From Mycolicibacterium baixiangningiae (GTDB taxonomy: Bacteria > Actinomycetota > Actinomycetes > Mycobacteriales > Mycobacteriaceae): a stretch of 64,000 nt of DNA. The position numbers and the translations under genes were made by a program. Under the pieces are notes generated by a model. The model was not told the DNA's origin. It saw only the letters and a program-made list of their open reading frames with translations, and did no database searches. Below are positions 18,240 to 25,542 of the stretch, piece after piece (positions within the stretch are counted from its first letter, which is position 1; each line of letters starts with the position of its first letter). The stretch is from the NCBI RefSeq assembly GCF_016313185.1, contig NZ_CP066218.1:5704001-5768000 (forward strand). The letters run 5' to 3'.

Positions 18240-19175
18240 ATGATCGACGATGCCGTGCGGTTGGCCGGCCGGACCGCCATGCGGCTGGCCCGCGGAATCC
18301 CCGTGGTCGGCAGCCGGTTCGGCGCGCCGCCGCAGCTCGACCTCGACGGTCGCGTCGTGTTCGTCACCGGCGCGGCCCGCGGGCTCGGCGCCGAGATCTC
18401 CCGCCAGGCGCATGCGCGCGGTGCCCGGGTGGCGTTGGTGGGCCGCAGCCTCGGGCCGCTCGAGGACCTCGCCGCCGAACTGGGCGACGGGGCGGCCGCC
18501 TTCGAGGCGGACGTCACGGACGCCGCCGCGCTGCGGCGCGCCGCCGACGGCGCGGTCGCCGCCTTCGGGGGGATCGACGTCGTGGTCGCCAACGCCGGGA
18601 TCGCCCCGCCGTCGGAAACCGTGGCCACCATCGCCCCCGACGAGTTCGAACGCGCCATCGAAGTGGACCTGCTCGGCCAGTGGCGCACCGTGCGCGCCGC
18701 CCTGCCCGCGGTCATCGAGCGCCGCGGCCACATCGCGCTCGTCGGCTCGATCTACGCGTTCTTCAACGGTGTGCTCGCTGCCCCGTACGCGGTCAGCAAG
18801 GCCGGGGTGGAACAACTTTCGCGCACGCTGCGAGTGGAACTCGCCCAACACGGTGTCACCGCGGGGATCGCCCATCTCGGCTTCATCGACACCGATCTCA
18901 CCAGCGACGCCTTCGACGACCAGCACGCGGCGGCGATCCGTTCGGCGGCACCGGGTTTCATCACCAGGCCGATGAGCGTCGAATCGGCGGCCGCCGCCGT
19001 GCTGTCCGGTGTCGAGCGGCGCGCCGCGCAGGTCACCGCGCCGGCATGGGTCGGTCCGCTGCTGGTCGCGCGGACCCTCACCACCGCCGTGATGGACGAC
19101 GTGCTGATCCACAATCCCCGCGTCAACGAGGCGATCCAGGGCGCCGAATCCGCTGCGACGAAACCGAATCCGTAG
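18240..19175 (+). CDS. Short-chain dehydrogenase/reductase
   Basis: 311 residues; the ribosome binding site cggaggg precedes the ATG. NAD(P)-binding VFVTGAARGLGAEI around residues 39-52, NAG motif (VVANAGIAP), catalytic Ser (LVGSIYAF) and YAVSK. A roughly 35-residue leader and a C-terminal tail (PAWVGPLLVARTLTTAVMDDVL) resemble mycobacterial SDRs that touch the membrane. Substrate unknown. Divergent from the flavin monooxygenase-like gene, which could supply a pathway partner (inference). Confidence 0.8.
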   Translation: MIDDAVRLAGRTAMRLARGIPVVGSRFGAPPQLDLDGRVVFVTGAARGLGAEISRQAHARGARVALVGRSLGPLEDLAAELGDGAAAFEADVTDAAALRRAADGAVAAFGGIDVVVANAGIAPPSETVATIAPDEFERAIEVDLLGQWRTVRAALPAVIERRGHIALVGSIYAFFNGVLAAPYAVSKAGVEQLSRTLRVELAQHGVTAGIAHLGFIDTDLTSDAFDDQHAAAIRSAAPGFITRPMSVESAAAAVLSGVERRAAQVTAPAWVGPLLVARTLTTAVMDDVLIHNPRVNEAIQGAESAATKPNP

Positions 19176-19180
19176 CCCGC

Positions 19181-19570
19181 TCAGTCCGGCCGCACGGTGC
19201 TCAGGCAGAAGGGATGGCCGACCGGGTCGAGGAGCACCCGCCACGCCTGTCCGGCGGGCTGGAACCCGGCCTCCGTCGCTCCCAGCGCCACCGCCGCCAC
19301 CACCGCCGTGTCGAGGTCGTCCACCGCGACGTCGAGATGCATCTGCTTGTGTTGCGGTCCGTCCGGCCACGACGGCGCCACATACGTGTTGACGCGCATC
19401 AGCGTCACCATCGGGCCCGCACCCGACAGGGCGATGAGCCCGCGGTCGGGCGTGGCGAACACTTCCTCGAGGCCGAGCAGGTCACGGTAGAACGGCGCGA
19501 GACTGTCGGGGTCGGGGCAGTCGATGGAGATCGACGCCAGACTGCCGACGGGACCTTCGGGAGAAGACAT
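19181..19570 (-). CDS. VOC-family (glyoxalase-like) protein
   Basis: 129 residues, one vicinal-oxygen-chelate module pair: ASISIDCPDPDSLAPFYRDLLGLEE, then HLDVAVDDLDTAVVAAVALGA and the closing VLLDPVGHPFCL. Family members bind a metal and act as lyases, dioxygenases or resistance proteins; nothing specifies a substrate. It lies immediately downstream of selD on the same strand (18-base gap), so it may be co-transcribed with it. Confidence 0.75.
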   Translation of the reverse strand: MSSPEGPVGSLASISIDCPDPDSLAPFYRDLLGLEEVFATPDRGLIALSGAGPMVTLMRVNTYVAPSWPDGPQHKQMHLDVAVDDLDTAVVAAVALGATEAGFQPAGQAWRVLLDPVGHPFCLSTVRPD

Positions 19571-19588
19571 ACCGTCGAGCCTAGAACC

Positions 19589-20593
19589 TCAGCGTACGAC
19601 GATCGTGTGTTCACCGCGGGGCACCAGCTCGCCGATCACCGGTGCGCCGGGGATCTCACCCGCGATCAACAGGCCCCCGGAGGTCTGGGTGTCGGCCAGC
19701 AGCAGCGCCTCGTCCTCGCCGACCGCCGACAGATCGGCGTGCGGTGCCACCCAGTCGAGGTTGCGCCGGGTGCCGCCGCTGACGTAACCCGCGGCCAGCG
19801 CCTCGCGCGCACCGGCGATGTAGGGCACGGCAGCCGCATCGATCACCGCGGTGACACCGCTGGCCCTCACGAGTTTGTACAGGTGACCGAGTAGGCCGAA
19901 TCCCGTGACGTCCGTGGCGCATTCGGCGCCTGCCTCGAGCGCGGCGACCGCTGCCTGCGCGTTGAGCGTCGTCATCACCGCGATCGCCTCCTCGAAGCGT
20001 TCACCGGTCGCCTTGTGCCTGCTGTTGAGCACACCGATGCCCAGCGGCTTCGTCAACGACAGCGGGAGACCCGGTTTGCCGGCGTCGTTGCGCAGCAGCC
20101 GGTTCGGATCGGCGATACCCGTTACCGCCAGACCGTATTTCGGCTCGGGATCGTCGACGCTGTGCCCACCGGCGAGATGACAACCCGCGGCGTTGCACAC
20201 GTCGAGCCCGCCGCGCAGCGTCTCGGCGGCCAGTTCGAAGGGCAGCACGTCACGCGGCCAGCCCAGCAGGTTGACGGCCACCACCGGCCGGCCGCCCATC
20301 GCGTACACGTCCGACAGTGCGTTCGTCGCCGCGATGCGGCCCCAGTCGTAGGCGTCGTCGACGACCGGGGTGAAGAAGTCCGTCGTCGCGATCAACGCGA
20401 CGTCCCCCGCGATCCGGACGGCGGCGGCGTCGTCACCGTGGTCCAGACCCACCAGCAGCTCCCCCACCGGATCCTGCGGATGCGCCGCGGCCAGTCCGCG
20501 GACCACGTCCTCCAGCTCGCCCGGCGGGATCTTGCACGCACAGCCGCCGCCGTGGGCGAACTGCGTCAAACGGTAGGAGGATCGCAACGTCAT
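19589..20593 (-). CDS. selD: Selenophosphate synthase (selenide, water dikinase)
   Basis: 334 residues. SelD makes selenophosphate from selenide and ATP, the selenium donor for Sec-tRNA. The catalytic motif HGGGCACKIPP sits at residues 14-24, with Cys (TGT), not selenocysteine, at the active position. ATP-binding Asp/Gly motifs follow: GLDHGDDAAAV, DWGRIAATNALSDVYAMGG, GGHSVDDPEPKYGLAVTG, DVTGFGLLGHL and DTQTSGGLL. The gene is divergent from the tRNA-Sec gene, with only 38 bases between the start codon and the tRNA 5' end. The promoters of both must therefore overlap or lie inside the neighbour. Confidence 0.95.
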   Translation of the reverse strand: MTLRSSYRLTQFAHGGGCACKIPPGELEDVVRGLAAAHPQDPVGELLVGLDHGDDAAAVRIAGDVALIATTDFFTPVVDDAYDWGRIAATNALSDVYAMGGRPVVAVNLLGWPRDVLPFELAAETLRGGLDVCNAAGCHLAGGHSVDDPEPKYGLAVTGIADPNRLLRNDAGKPGLPLSLTKPLGIGVLNSRHKATGERFEEAIAVMTTLNAQAAVAALEAGAECATDVTGFGLLGHLYKLVRASGVTAVIDAAAVPYIAGAREALAAGYVSGGTRRNLDWVAPHADLSAVGEDEALLLADTQTSGGLLIAGEIPGAPVIGELVPRGEHTIVVR

Positions 20594-20631
20594 GGCACCA
20601 TCGTGCCTGCGATGATGGGGCCATGGTCCAG

Positions 20632-20726
20632 GGAGGCGTATCCGGTCTGGTGACCGGCGCGATCTTCAAAATCGTCGAACGGCAGGATCTGCCGTTGGCG
20701 GGTTCGATTCCCGTCCGCCTCCGCCA
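20632..20726 (+). tRNA. selC: Selenocysteine tRNA (anticodon TCA), CCA encoded
   Basis: 95 bases that fold as a tRNA-Sec. Acceptor 20632-20638 pairs with 20716-20722. The D arm has a six-pair stem (ccggtc/gaccgg) with a four-base loop, the hallmark of tRNA-Sec. Anticodon arm gcgat/atcgt has loop cttcaaa and anticodon TCA at 20666-20668. The long variable arm is aacggca/tgccgtt (seven pairs), and the T arm carries ttcgatt. The 3' CCA is encoded (20724-20726). It is charged with Ser and converted to Sec by SelA. A hairpin and selA follow directly. Confidence 0.95.
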
Positions 20727-20739
20727 TACTCTCTGCGAC

Positions 20740-20782
20740 TTCGGCGTGCTGGGTCGCGCTGGGCGCGACCGCGCACGCCGAA
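20740..20782 (+). terminator. Two-tier hairpin between selC and selA
   Basis: Outer arms ttcggcgtg (20740-20748) and cacgccgaa (20774-20782), inner arms ggtcgcgc (20752-20759) and gcgcgacc (20763-20770), separated by small bulges. It starts 14 bases after the tRNA CCA and ends 3 bases before the selA ATG, covering the place where a ribosome binding site would be; no purine-rich site is visible. It could terminate or delimit the tRNA transcript, guide 3' processing, or restrain selA translation. No U-run follows, so the terminator label is tentative. Confidence 0.6.
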
Positions 20783-20785
20783 ATC

Positions 20786-22063
20786 ATGACTGACCCGCGC
20801 CGGCGGGTGCCCCGCACCGACGCACTCCTCGCCGACCCCCGGCTGGCCCAGGCGGAACGCACACTGGGCCGCACGTTGGTGAAGTCGGTGATCGCGGCCG
20901 CGCAGCAACGGGCGCGGTCCGGTGACATCGCACCCGAACAGGTCGCCGACGACGCCGTCGCCGCGCTGCCGGCCGCGGCGGTGAGCCTGCGTCCGGTGAT
21001 CAACGCGACCGGGGTCGTCGTCCACACCAACCTCGGTCGCGCTCCCCTGTCGCGCACCGCCGTCGACGCGGTGGTCACCGCCAGCGGCGCCACCGACGTG
21101 GAGTTCGACCTCGCGACCGGCCGGCGCGCCCGCCGCGGCCGCGGTGCACTCGCCGCGCTCGCCCACGCGGTCCCCACCGCCGGCGGTGTCCACGTGGTCA
21201 ACAACAACGCGGCCGCCCTGCTGTTGGTGGCGATGACGCTGGCGGGTGGGCGCGAGATCGTCGTCAGCCGTGGTGAACTCATCGAGATCGGCGACGGTTT
21301 CCGCATCCCCGAACTGCTCGAGTCGACCGGGGCACGCATCCGCGAGGTCGGCACCACCAACCGCACCCATCTGCGCGACTACGCCGACGCGATCGGCCCG
21401 GACACCGGCTTCATCCTCAAGGTGCATCCGTCGAACTACTACGTCTCCGGCTTCACCAAAGGGGTCGGCATCGCCGAGCTCGCACCGCTCGACGCACCCC
21501 TGGTGGTCGACATAGGTTCCGGACTGCTGACCCCGCACCCGGTGCTGCCCGACGAGCCGGACGCCACGACGGCGCTGCGCAGCGGCGCCGACCTCGTCAC
21601 CGCCAGCGGCGACAAACTCCTCGGCGGCCCGCAGGCGGGGCTGCTGTTCGGCGCCGCCGAGCTGATCGAACAGCTCCGCAGGCACCCGGCCGCGCGCGCA
21701 CTGCGGGTGGACAAGCTGACGCTGGCCGCCCTCGAGGCGACGCTGGTGGGTCCGCCGACGCCGGTGCACCAGGCGCTGACCGCGGACGTCGCCGACCTGC
21801 GCGAGCGCGCGGAGCGGCTGGCCGCGCAGATTCCCGGTGCGGACGCCGTCGACTGTGTGGCCGCGGTCGGCGGGGGCGGGGCCCCCGAGGTCGCCCTGCC
21901 CAGTGCCGGCGTCAGCCTGCCGGAATCCTTCGCGGCGGCCCTGCGCACGGGGACTCCGCCGGTGGTAGGTCGCATCGATGTTGGCCGCTGCGTCCTCGAC
22001 CTGCGCACCGTCGCGCCCGAGGAGGATGGGCAGCTGCTGGCGGCGGTCATGGCATGTATGTAG
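20786..22063 (+). CDS. selA: L-seryl-tRNA(Sec) selenium transferase
   Basis: 425 residues, slightly shorter than E. coli SelA (463). A PLP enzyme converting Ser-tRNA(Sec) to Sec-tRNA(Sec) with selenophosphate. Seen: RPVINATGVVVHTNLGRAPLS, VNNNAAALLL, VSRGELIEIGDGFRIPE, VGTTNRTHLRDY, VVDIGSGLL, and the PLP lysine in ASGDKLLGGPQAG (Lys277). The start ATG has no evident ribosome binding site and lies 3 bases after a hairpin. The 3' end overlaps selB by 10 bases, so the two are translationally linked. Confidence 0.95.
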   Translation: MTDPRRRVPRTDALLADPRLAQAERTLGRTLVKSVIAAAQQRARSGDIAPEQVADDAVAALPAAAVSLRPVINATGVVVHTNLGRAPLSRTAVDAVVTASGATDVEFDLATGRRARRGRGALAALAHAVPTAGGVHVVNNNAAALLLVAMTLAGGREIVVSRGELIEIGDGFRIPELLESTGARIREVGTTNRTHLRDYADAIGPDTGFILKVHPSNYYVSGFTKGVGIAELAPLDAPLVVDIGSGLLTPHPVLPDEPDATTALRSGADLVTASGDKLLGGPQAGLLFGAAELIEQLRRHPAARALRVDKLTLAALEATLVGPPTPVHQALTADVADLRERAERLAAQIPGADAVDCVAAVGGGGAPEVALPSAGVSLPESFAAALRTGTPPVVGRIDVGRCVLDLRTVAPEEDGQLLAAVMACM

Positions 22064-23748
22064 TCGCCACCGCCGGACACGTCGACCACGGCAAGTCAAC
22101 ACTGGTGCACCGGCTCACCGGGATGTGGCCGGACCGTCTCGCCGAAGAACAGCGGCGCGGCCTGACCATCGATCTCGGCTTCGCGTGGGCCGACATCGAT
22201 GGTCGCGAGCTGGCATTCGTCGACGTGCCCGGACACGAGCGATTCGTTGCGAACATGCTGGCGGGGGTGGGCCCGGTGCCGGCCGTGATGTTCATCGTGG
22301 CCGCGACCGAGGGGTGGATGCCGCAGTCGCAGGAGCATCTGGCCGCCCTCGACGCGCTCGGCGTGGAGCATGCCCTGCTGGTGATCACCAAGGCCGATCT
22401 CACCGATCCGGGCCCGGCGATCGGACAGGCCGTGAACGCGTTCGCGGACACCGCCATGGCCGCCCCGCCGGTGGCGCTGAGCACCGATCTGGACGCGGTG
22501 CGGGCGGGGCTCGCGAACCTCGTCGACCGGCTGCCCGCACCCGACCCCGGCGCTGACGTCCGGCTCTGGGTGGACCGTTCGTTCACCGTGCGCGGGGCAG
22601 GCACCGTCGTCACCGGGACGCTCGCCGCGGGGACACTGCGCGTGGGCGACGACCTCGAACACGCCGGACGGCACGTCACCGTGCGCGGCCTGCAGTCGCT
22701 CGGCCGGGACCGCACCGAGGTGGGCCCGGTGGCGCGAGTGGCCGTGAACCTGCGCGGCGTGGACCGCCACGACATCGGGCGCGGGGACACGCTGCGCACC
22801 CCCGGCGCATGGCTCGACACCAGCGAGATCGATGTCGCCCTGCGCTCCGCCGACGAACTGCACCGCGAACTCGTGCTGCACATCGGGTCAGCCGCGGTGC
22901 CGGTGCACGTCCGCCCCATGGGAACCGCGGCACGCCTGCGGTTGGCGCGCCCCCTGCCGCTGCGCGTCGGGGACGTCGGGCTGCTGCGTGATCCGGGGCA
23001 GCATCGCATCGCCGCCGGTGTCGAGGTGCTCGACGTGCGGCCGCCGCCGCTGCGGCGCCGGGGCGCGGCGCGGGAACGGGCCGCCGAGTTGGCCGCGGGC
23101 CGGACACGTCCGCCCGTGTACGCCCGCGCGTCGGACCTGCGCGCGATGGGAATGCCTCTGGAGGGGCAACGCGTCGGGGACTGGGTGGTCGACCGGACCT
23201 GGTGGGACCAACGGCGCGCACAGGCGGTGGCGGCTGCGCAGCAGTGGGCGGCCCAACACGACGTGGCCGCCGGGATGCCGTTGGAGGCGCTGCGCCGGGA
23301 GATCGGGCTGCCCGTCATCGAGCTCGTCGCACCCCTTCTGGCCGACACCCCGCTCGAGATGGCCGACGGCCGCGTCCGCCCGCCCGGCCACGCCCTGCCG
23401 CCGCGGGTCGACGAGGCGGTGCGGACCGTCGAGAAGTGGTTGGCCGCAGAACCGTTCCGCGCCCCCGATGCCGACTCGCTCGCCGACCTGAAGCTGGGCC
23501 CGCCGGAGCTGGCCGCGGCGGTGCGCGCCGGGCGGCTGTTACGCATCGCCGACGGCGTCGTGCTCGGTCCGGACGCGCTGGGGCGGGCCGCCGAGATCCT
23601 GCGGGCGCTGCCCCAGCCGTTCACGGTGGCCGAGGCCAAACGCGCCCTGGACACCACCCGCCGCGTCGCGGTGCCCCTACTCGAAGCGCTCGACGCGCAG
23701 CGGATCACCCGCCGGGAAGCCGACGGAACACGCACGCTGAACCCGTGA
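22054..23748 (+). CDS. selB: Selenocysteine-specific elongation factor
   Basis: 564 residues. GTPase motifs: GHVDHGKST (G1, residues 8-16), RRGLTIDLGFAW (switch I), DVPGHERFV (G3), TKAD (G4). Domains II and III follow, then a C-terminal region with winged-helix character (ADSLADLKLGPPELAAAVRAGRLLRIADGVVL, and FTVAEAKRALDTTRRVAVPLLEALDAQ at the end), the part that binds the SECIS hairpin. SelB brings Sec-tRNA to the ribosome at UGA codons followed by SECIS. It overlaps selA and ends 36 bases before the PadR gene. Confidence 0.95.
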   Translation: MYVVATAGHVDHGKSTLVHRLTGMWPDRLAEEQRRGLTIDLGFAWADIDGRELAFVDVPGHERFVANMLAGVGPVPAVMFIVAATEGWMPQSQEHLAALDALGVEHALLVITKADLTDPGPAIGQAVNAFADTAMAAPPVALSTDLDAVRAGLANLVDRLPAPDPGADVRLWVDRSFTVRGAGTVVTGTLAAGTLRVGDDLEHAGRHVTVRGLQSLGRDRTEVGPVARVAVNLRGVDRHDIGRGDTLRTPGAWLDTSEIDVALRSADELHRELVLHIGSAAVPVHVRPMGTAARLRLARPLPLRVGDVGLLRDPGQHRIAAGVEVLDVRPPPLRRRGAARERAAELAAGRTRPPVYARASDLRAMGMPLEGQRVGDWVVDRTWWDQRRAQAVAAAQQWAAQHDVAAGMPLEALRREIGLPVIELVAPLLADTPLEMADGRVRPPGHALPPRVDEAVRTVEKWLAAEPFRAPDADSLADLKLGPPELAAAVRAGRLLRIADGVVLGPDALGRAAEILRALPQPFTVAEAKRALDTTRRVAVPLLEALDAQRITRREADGTRTLNP

Positions 23749-23752
23749 CCCC

Positions 23753-23777
23753 CTATACCTAGAGCTGCTAGGGTAGA
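23753..23777. promoter_or_regulatory. Imperfect palindrome, probable PadR operator
   Basis: Half sites tatacctag and ctagggtag around a 5-base centre (agctg) match at 7 of 9 positions when one is reverse-complemented. The palindrome lies between the selB stop and the PadR start, 7 bases before the ATG, where it would overlap the promoter or ribosome binding site. PadR proteins commonly repress their own genes from such sites. Confidence 0.5.
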
Positions 23778-23783
23778 GCCGCT

Positions 23784-24140
23784 ATGTATATCGACAAGGA
23801 CTTGGTGGCGGCCACCGCGACCCCCCTTGTCCTCGGCATCCTCACCGAGGGCGAGTCCTACGGCTACGCGATCATCAAGCGCGTCCACGACCTGTCCGGC
23901 GGACGGATGCAGTGGACCGACGGCATGCTGTACCCGCTGCTGCACCGGCTCGAGCGGCTCGGATACGTGACGGCCTCATGGGGGGTGTCCGACACCGGCC
24001 GGCGGCGCAAGCACTATGCGATCACCGATGCCGGCCGACACATGTTGGCAGAGCGGCACAGTCAATGGAACGTGGTGGCGGACGCGTTGAACCAGGTGTG
24101 GCGCGACGCCCAGCCGACCGTCGCCGAGGGGTGGTCGTGA
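23784..24140 (+). CDS. PadR-family transcriptional regulator
   Basis: 118 residues. The winged-helix PadR domain is plain: TPLVLGILTEGESYGYAIIKRVHDLSGGRMQWTDGMLYPLLHRLERLGYVTASWG, followed by RRRKHYAITDAGRHML. The short C-terminal helix is the group-2 PadR type. Such regulators sense small molecules or stress and usually control a neighbouring membrane protein. The stop overlaps the start of the next gene by one base, the standard PadR/HAAS-domain arrangement. Its position between selB and fdhA raises the question whether it also affects those genes. Confidence 0.9.
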   Translation: MYIDKDLVAATATPLVLGILTEGESYGYAIIKRVHDLSGGRMQWTDGMLYPLLHRLERLGYVTASWGVSDTGRRRKHYAITDAGRHMLAERHSQWNVVADALNQVWRDAQPTVAEGWS

Positions 24141-25486
24141 TGGACGTCGACGCCGCACTGGAATCGCAGATCGCCCAGTGGCGCGGCTACGTCGAACGCC
24201 ATCACGCGATTTCGGCGGCCGACGCCGACGAGATGGAAGACCATCTGCGCAGCCAGATCTCGGACCTCTCCGCGGCGGGACTCACGGGTGACGAGGCTTT
24301 CCTCATCGCGGTCAAACGCATGGGCAACATGGGTGGCATCTCGCGCGAGTTCGCCCGGGAACACTCCGATCGGCTCTGGAAGCAGCTGGTCCTCCCGCCC
24401 GCCGCGCCGGACGCGGCCGGCACACCACCCCGACGTGAACTGCTCGTCGTCCTCGCACTGGCCGTCGCCGCGGCGCTCGCGGTCAAGACCGGATCGGCTC
24501 TGCTGGGTGAGCACACCTTCGCGCGCAACGCTGCGTTGTTCGTGCTTCCCTTCCTCACCGCGTACTTCGCCTGGAAGCGCCGGATGTCGCCGCGTGCCGC
24601 CACGGCGCTGCTGGTGCCGTACGTCCTGGCGGCGGCCCTGCTGAACGGATACCCCTTCCGCCCGGAGGGCTCGACCGCGGTGATCGCCGCCATCCACACC
24701 CCCATCGTGTTGTGGTTCGTGGTCGGTCTGGCCTACGTCGGAGGGCAGTGGCGAAACGATCGTCGCCGCATGGATTTCATCCGGTTCACCGGTGAATGGG
24801 TGGTCTACCTCGCCCTGTTGGGCCTCGGTGGCGGTGTACTCGTCGGATTGACGATCAGCGCCTTCGACGCGCTGGGGATGGACGCCGAGTGGGTGATCGA
24901 GGACTGGGTGCTGCCGTTCGGCGTGGCGGGCGCGGTGGTGGTCGCCGCGTGGCTGGTGGAGGCGAAACAGAACGTGGTCGAGAACATCGCGCCCGTCCTC
25001 ACCCGGGTGTTCACCCCGCTGACGATCCTCATGCTGCTGGTATTGCTCGCGGCGTTCGCGACGGCCGGCACCGTGGTGGGCGTCGACCGGAACCTGCTGA
25101 TCCTGATGGACCTCATCCTGGTCCTGGTGCTGGGACTGGTTCTGTACGCGATCTCGGCCCGCGGCCCGGACCTGCCGCCCGACCTGTTCGACCGCCTCCA
25201 ACTCGTGCTCGTCGTCAGCGCGCTCGCGGTCGATCTGCTGATGCTGGTCGCCATGCTGACCAGGATCAGGGAGTTCGGCGTGACCCCGAACAAGGTGACC
25301 GCGCTCGGACTGAACCTGGTCCTCCTGGTCAATCTGGCGTGGTCGGCGTGGCTGACCGTCGGATTTCTCCGCCGGCGCACCGGGTTCAGCGCCACCGAGC
25401 ATTGGCAGACCCGCTACTTCCCCGTCTACGGGCTGTGGGCGGCGGTGGTGGTGGTCGTCATACCGCCGATGTTCGACTTCGCCTAG
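24140..25486 (+). CDS. HAAS-domain multi-pass membrane protein (PadR partner)
   Basis: 448 residues from the ATG at 24140. An N-terminal helical segment (ALESQIAQWRGYVERHHAISAADADEMEDHLRSQISDL, residues 5-45) is of the DUF1700/permease-prefix kind that pairs with PadR regulators. About ten hydrophobic segments follow, resembling DUF4153 membrane proteins. Function is unknown; in related pairs the membrane protein is thought to sense envelope state and titrate PadR. It ends 56 bases before fdhA. Confidence 0.7.
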   Translation: MDVDAALESQIAQWRGYVERHHAISAADADEMEDHLRSQISDLSAAGLTGDEAFLIAVKRMGNMGGISREFAREHSDRLWKQLVLPPAAPDAAGTPPRRELLVVLALAVAAALAVKTGSALLGEHTFARNAALFVLPFLTAYFAWKRRMSPRAATALLVPYVLAAALLNGYPFRPEGSTAVIAAIHTPIVLWFVVGLAYVGGQWRNDRRRMDFIRFTGEWVVYLALLGLGGGVLVGLTISAFDALGMDAEWVIEDWVLPFGVAGAVVVAAWLVEAKQNVVENIAPVLTRVFTPLTILMLLVLLAAFATAGTVVGVDRNLLILMDLILVLVLGLVLYAISARGPDLPPDLFDRLQLVLVVSALAVDLLMLVAMLTRIREFGVTPNKVTALGLNLVLLVNLAWSAWLTVGFLRRRTGFSATEHWQTRYFPVYGLWAAVVVVVIPPMFDFA

Positions 25487-25542
25487 CGCGTGGTTGGATC
25501 GGTACTGCGCCGGGTAGTCGCCAGCGGACCGAGGAGGACGGT

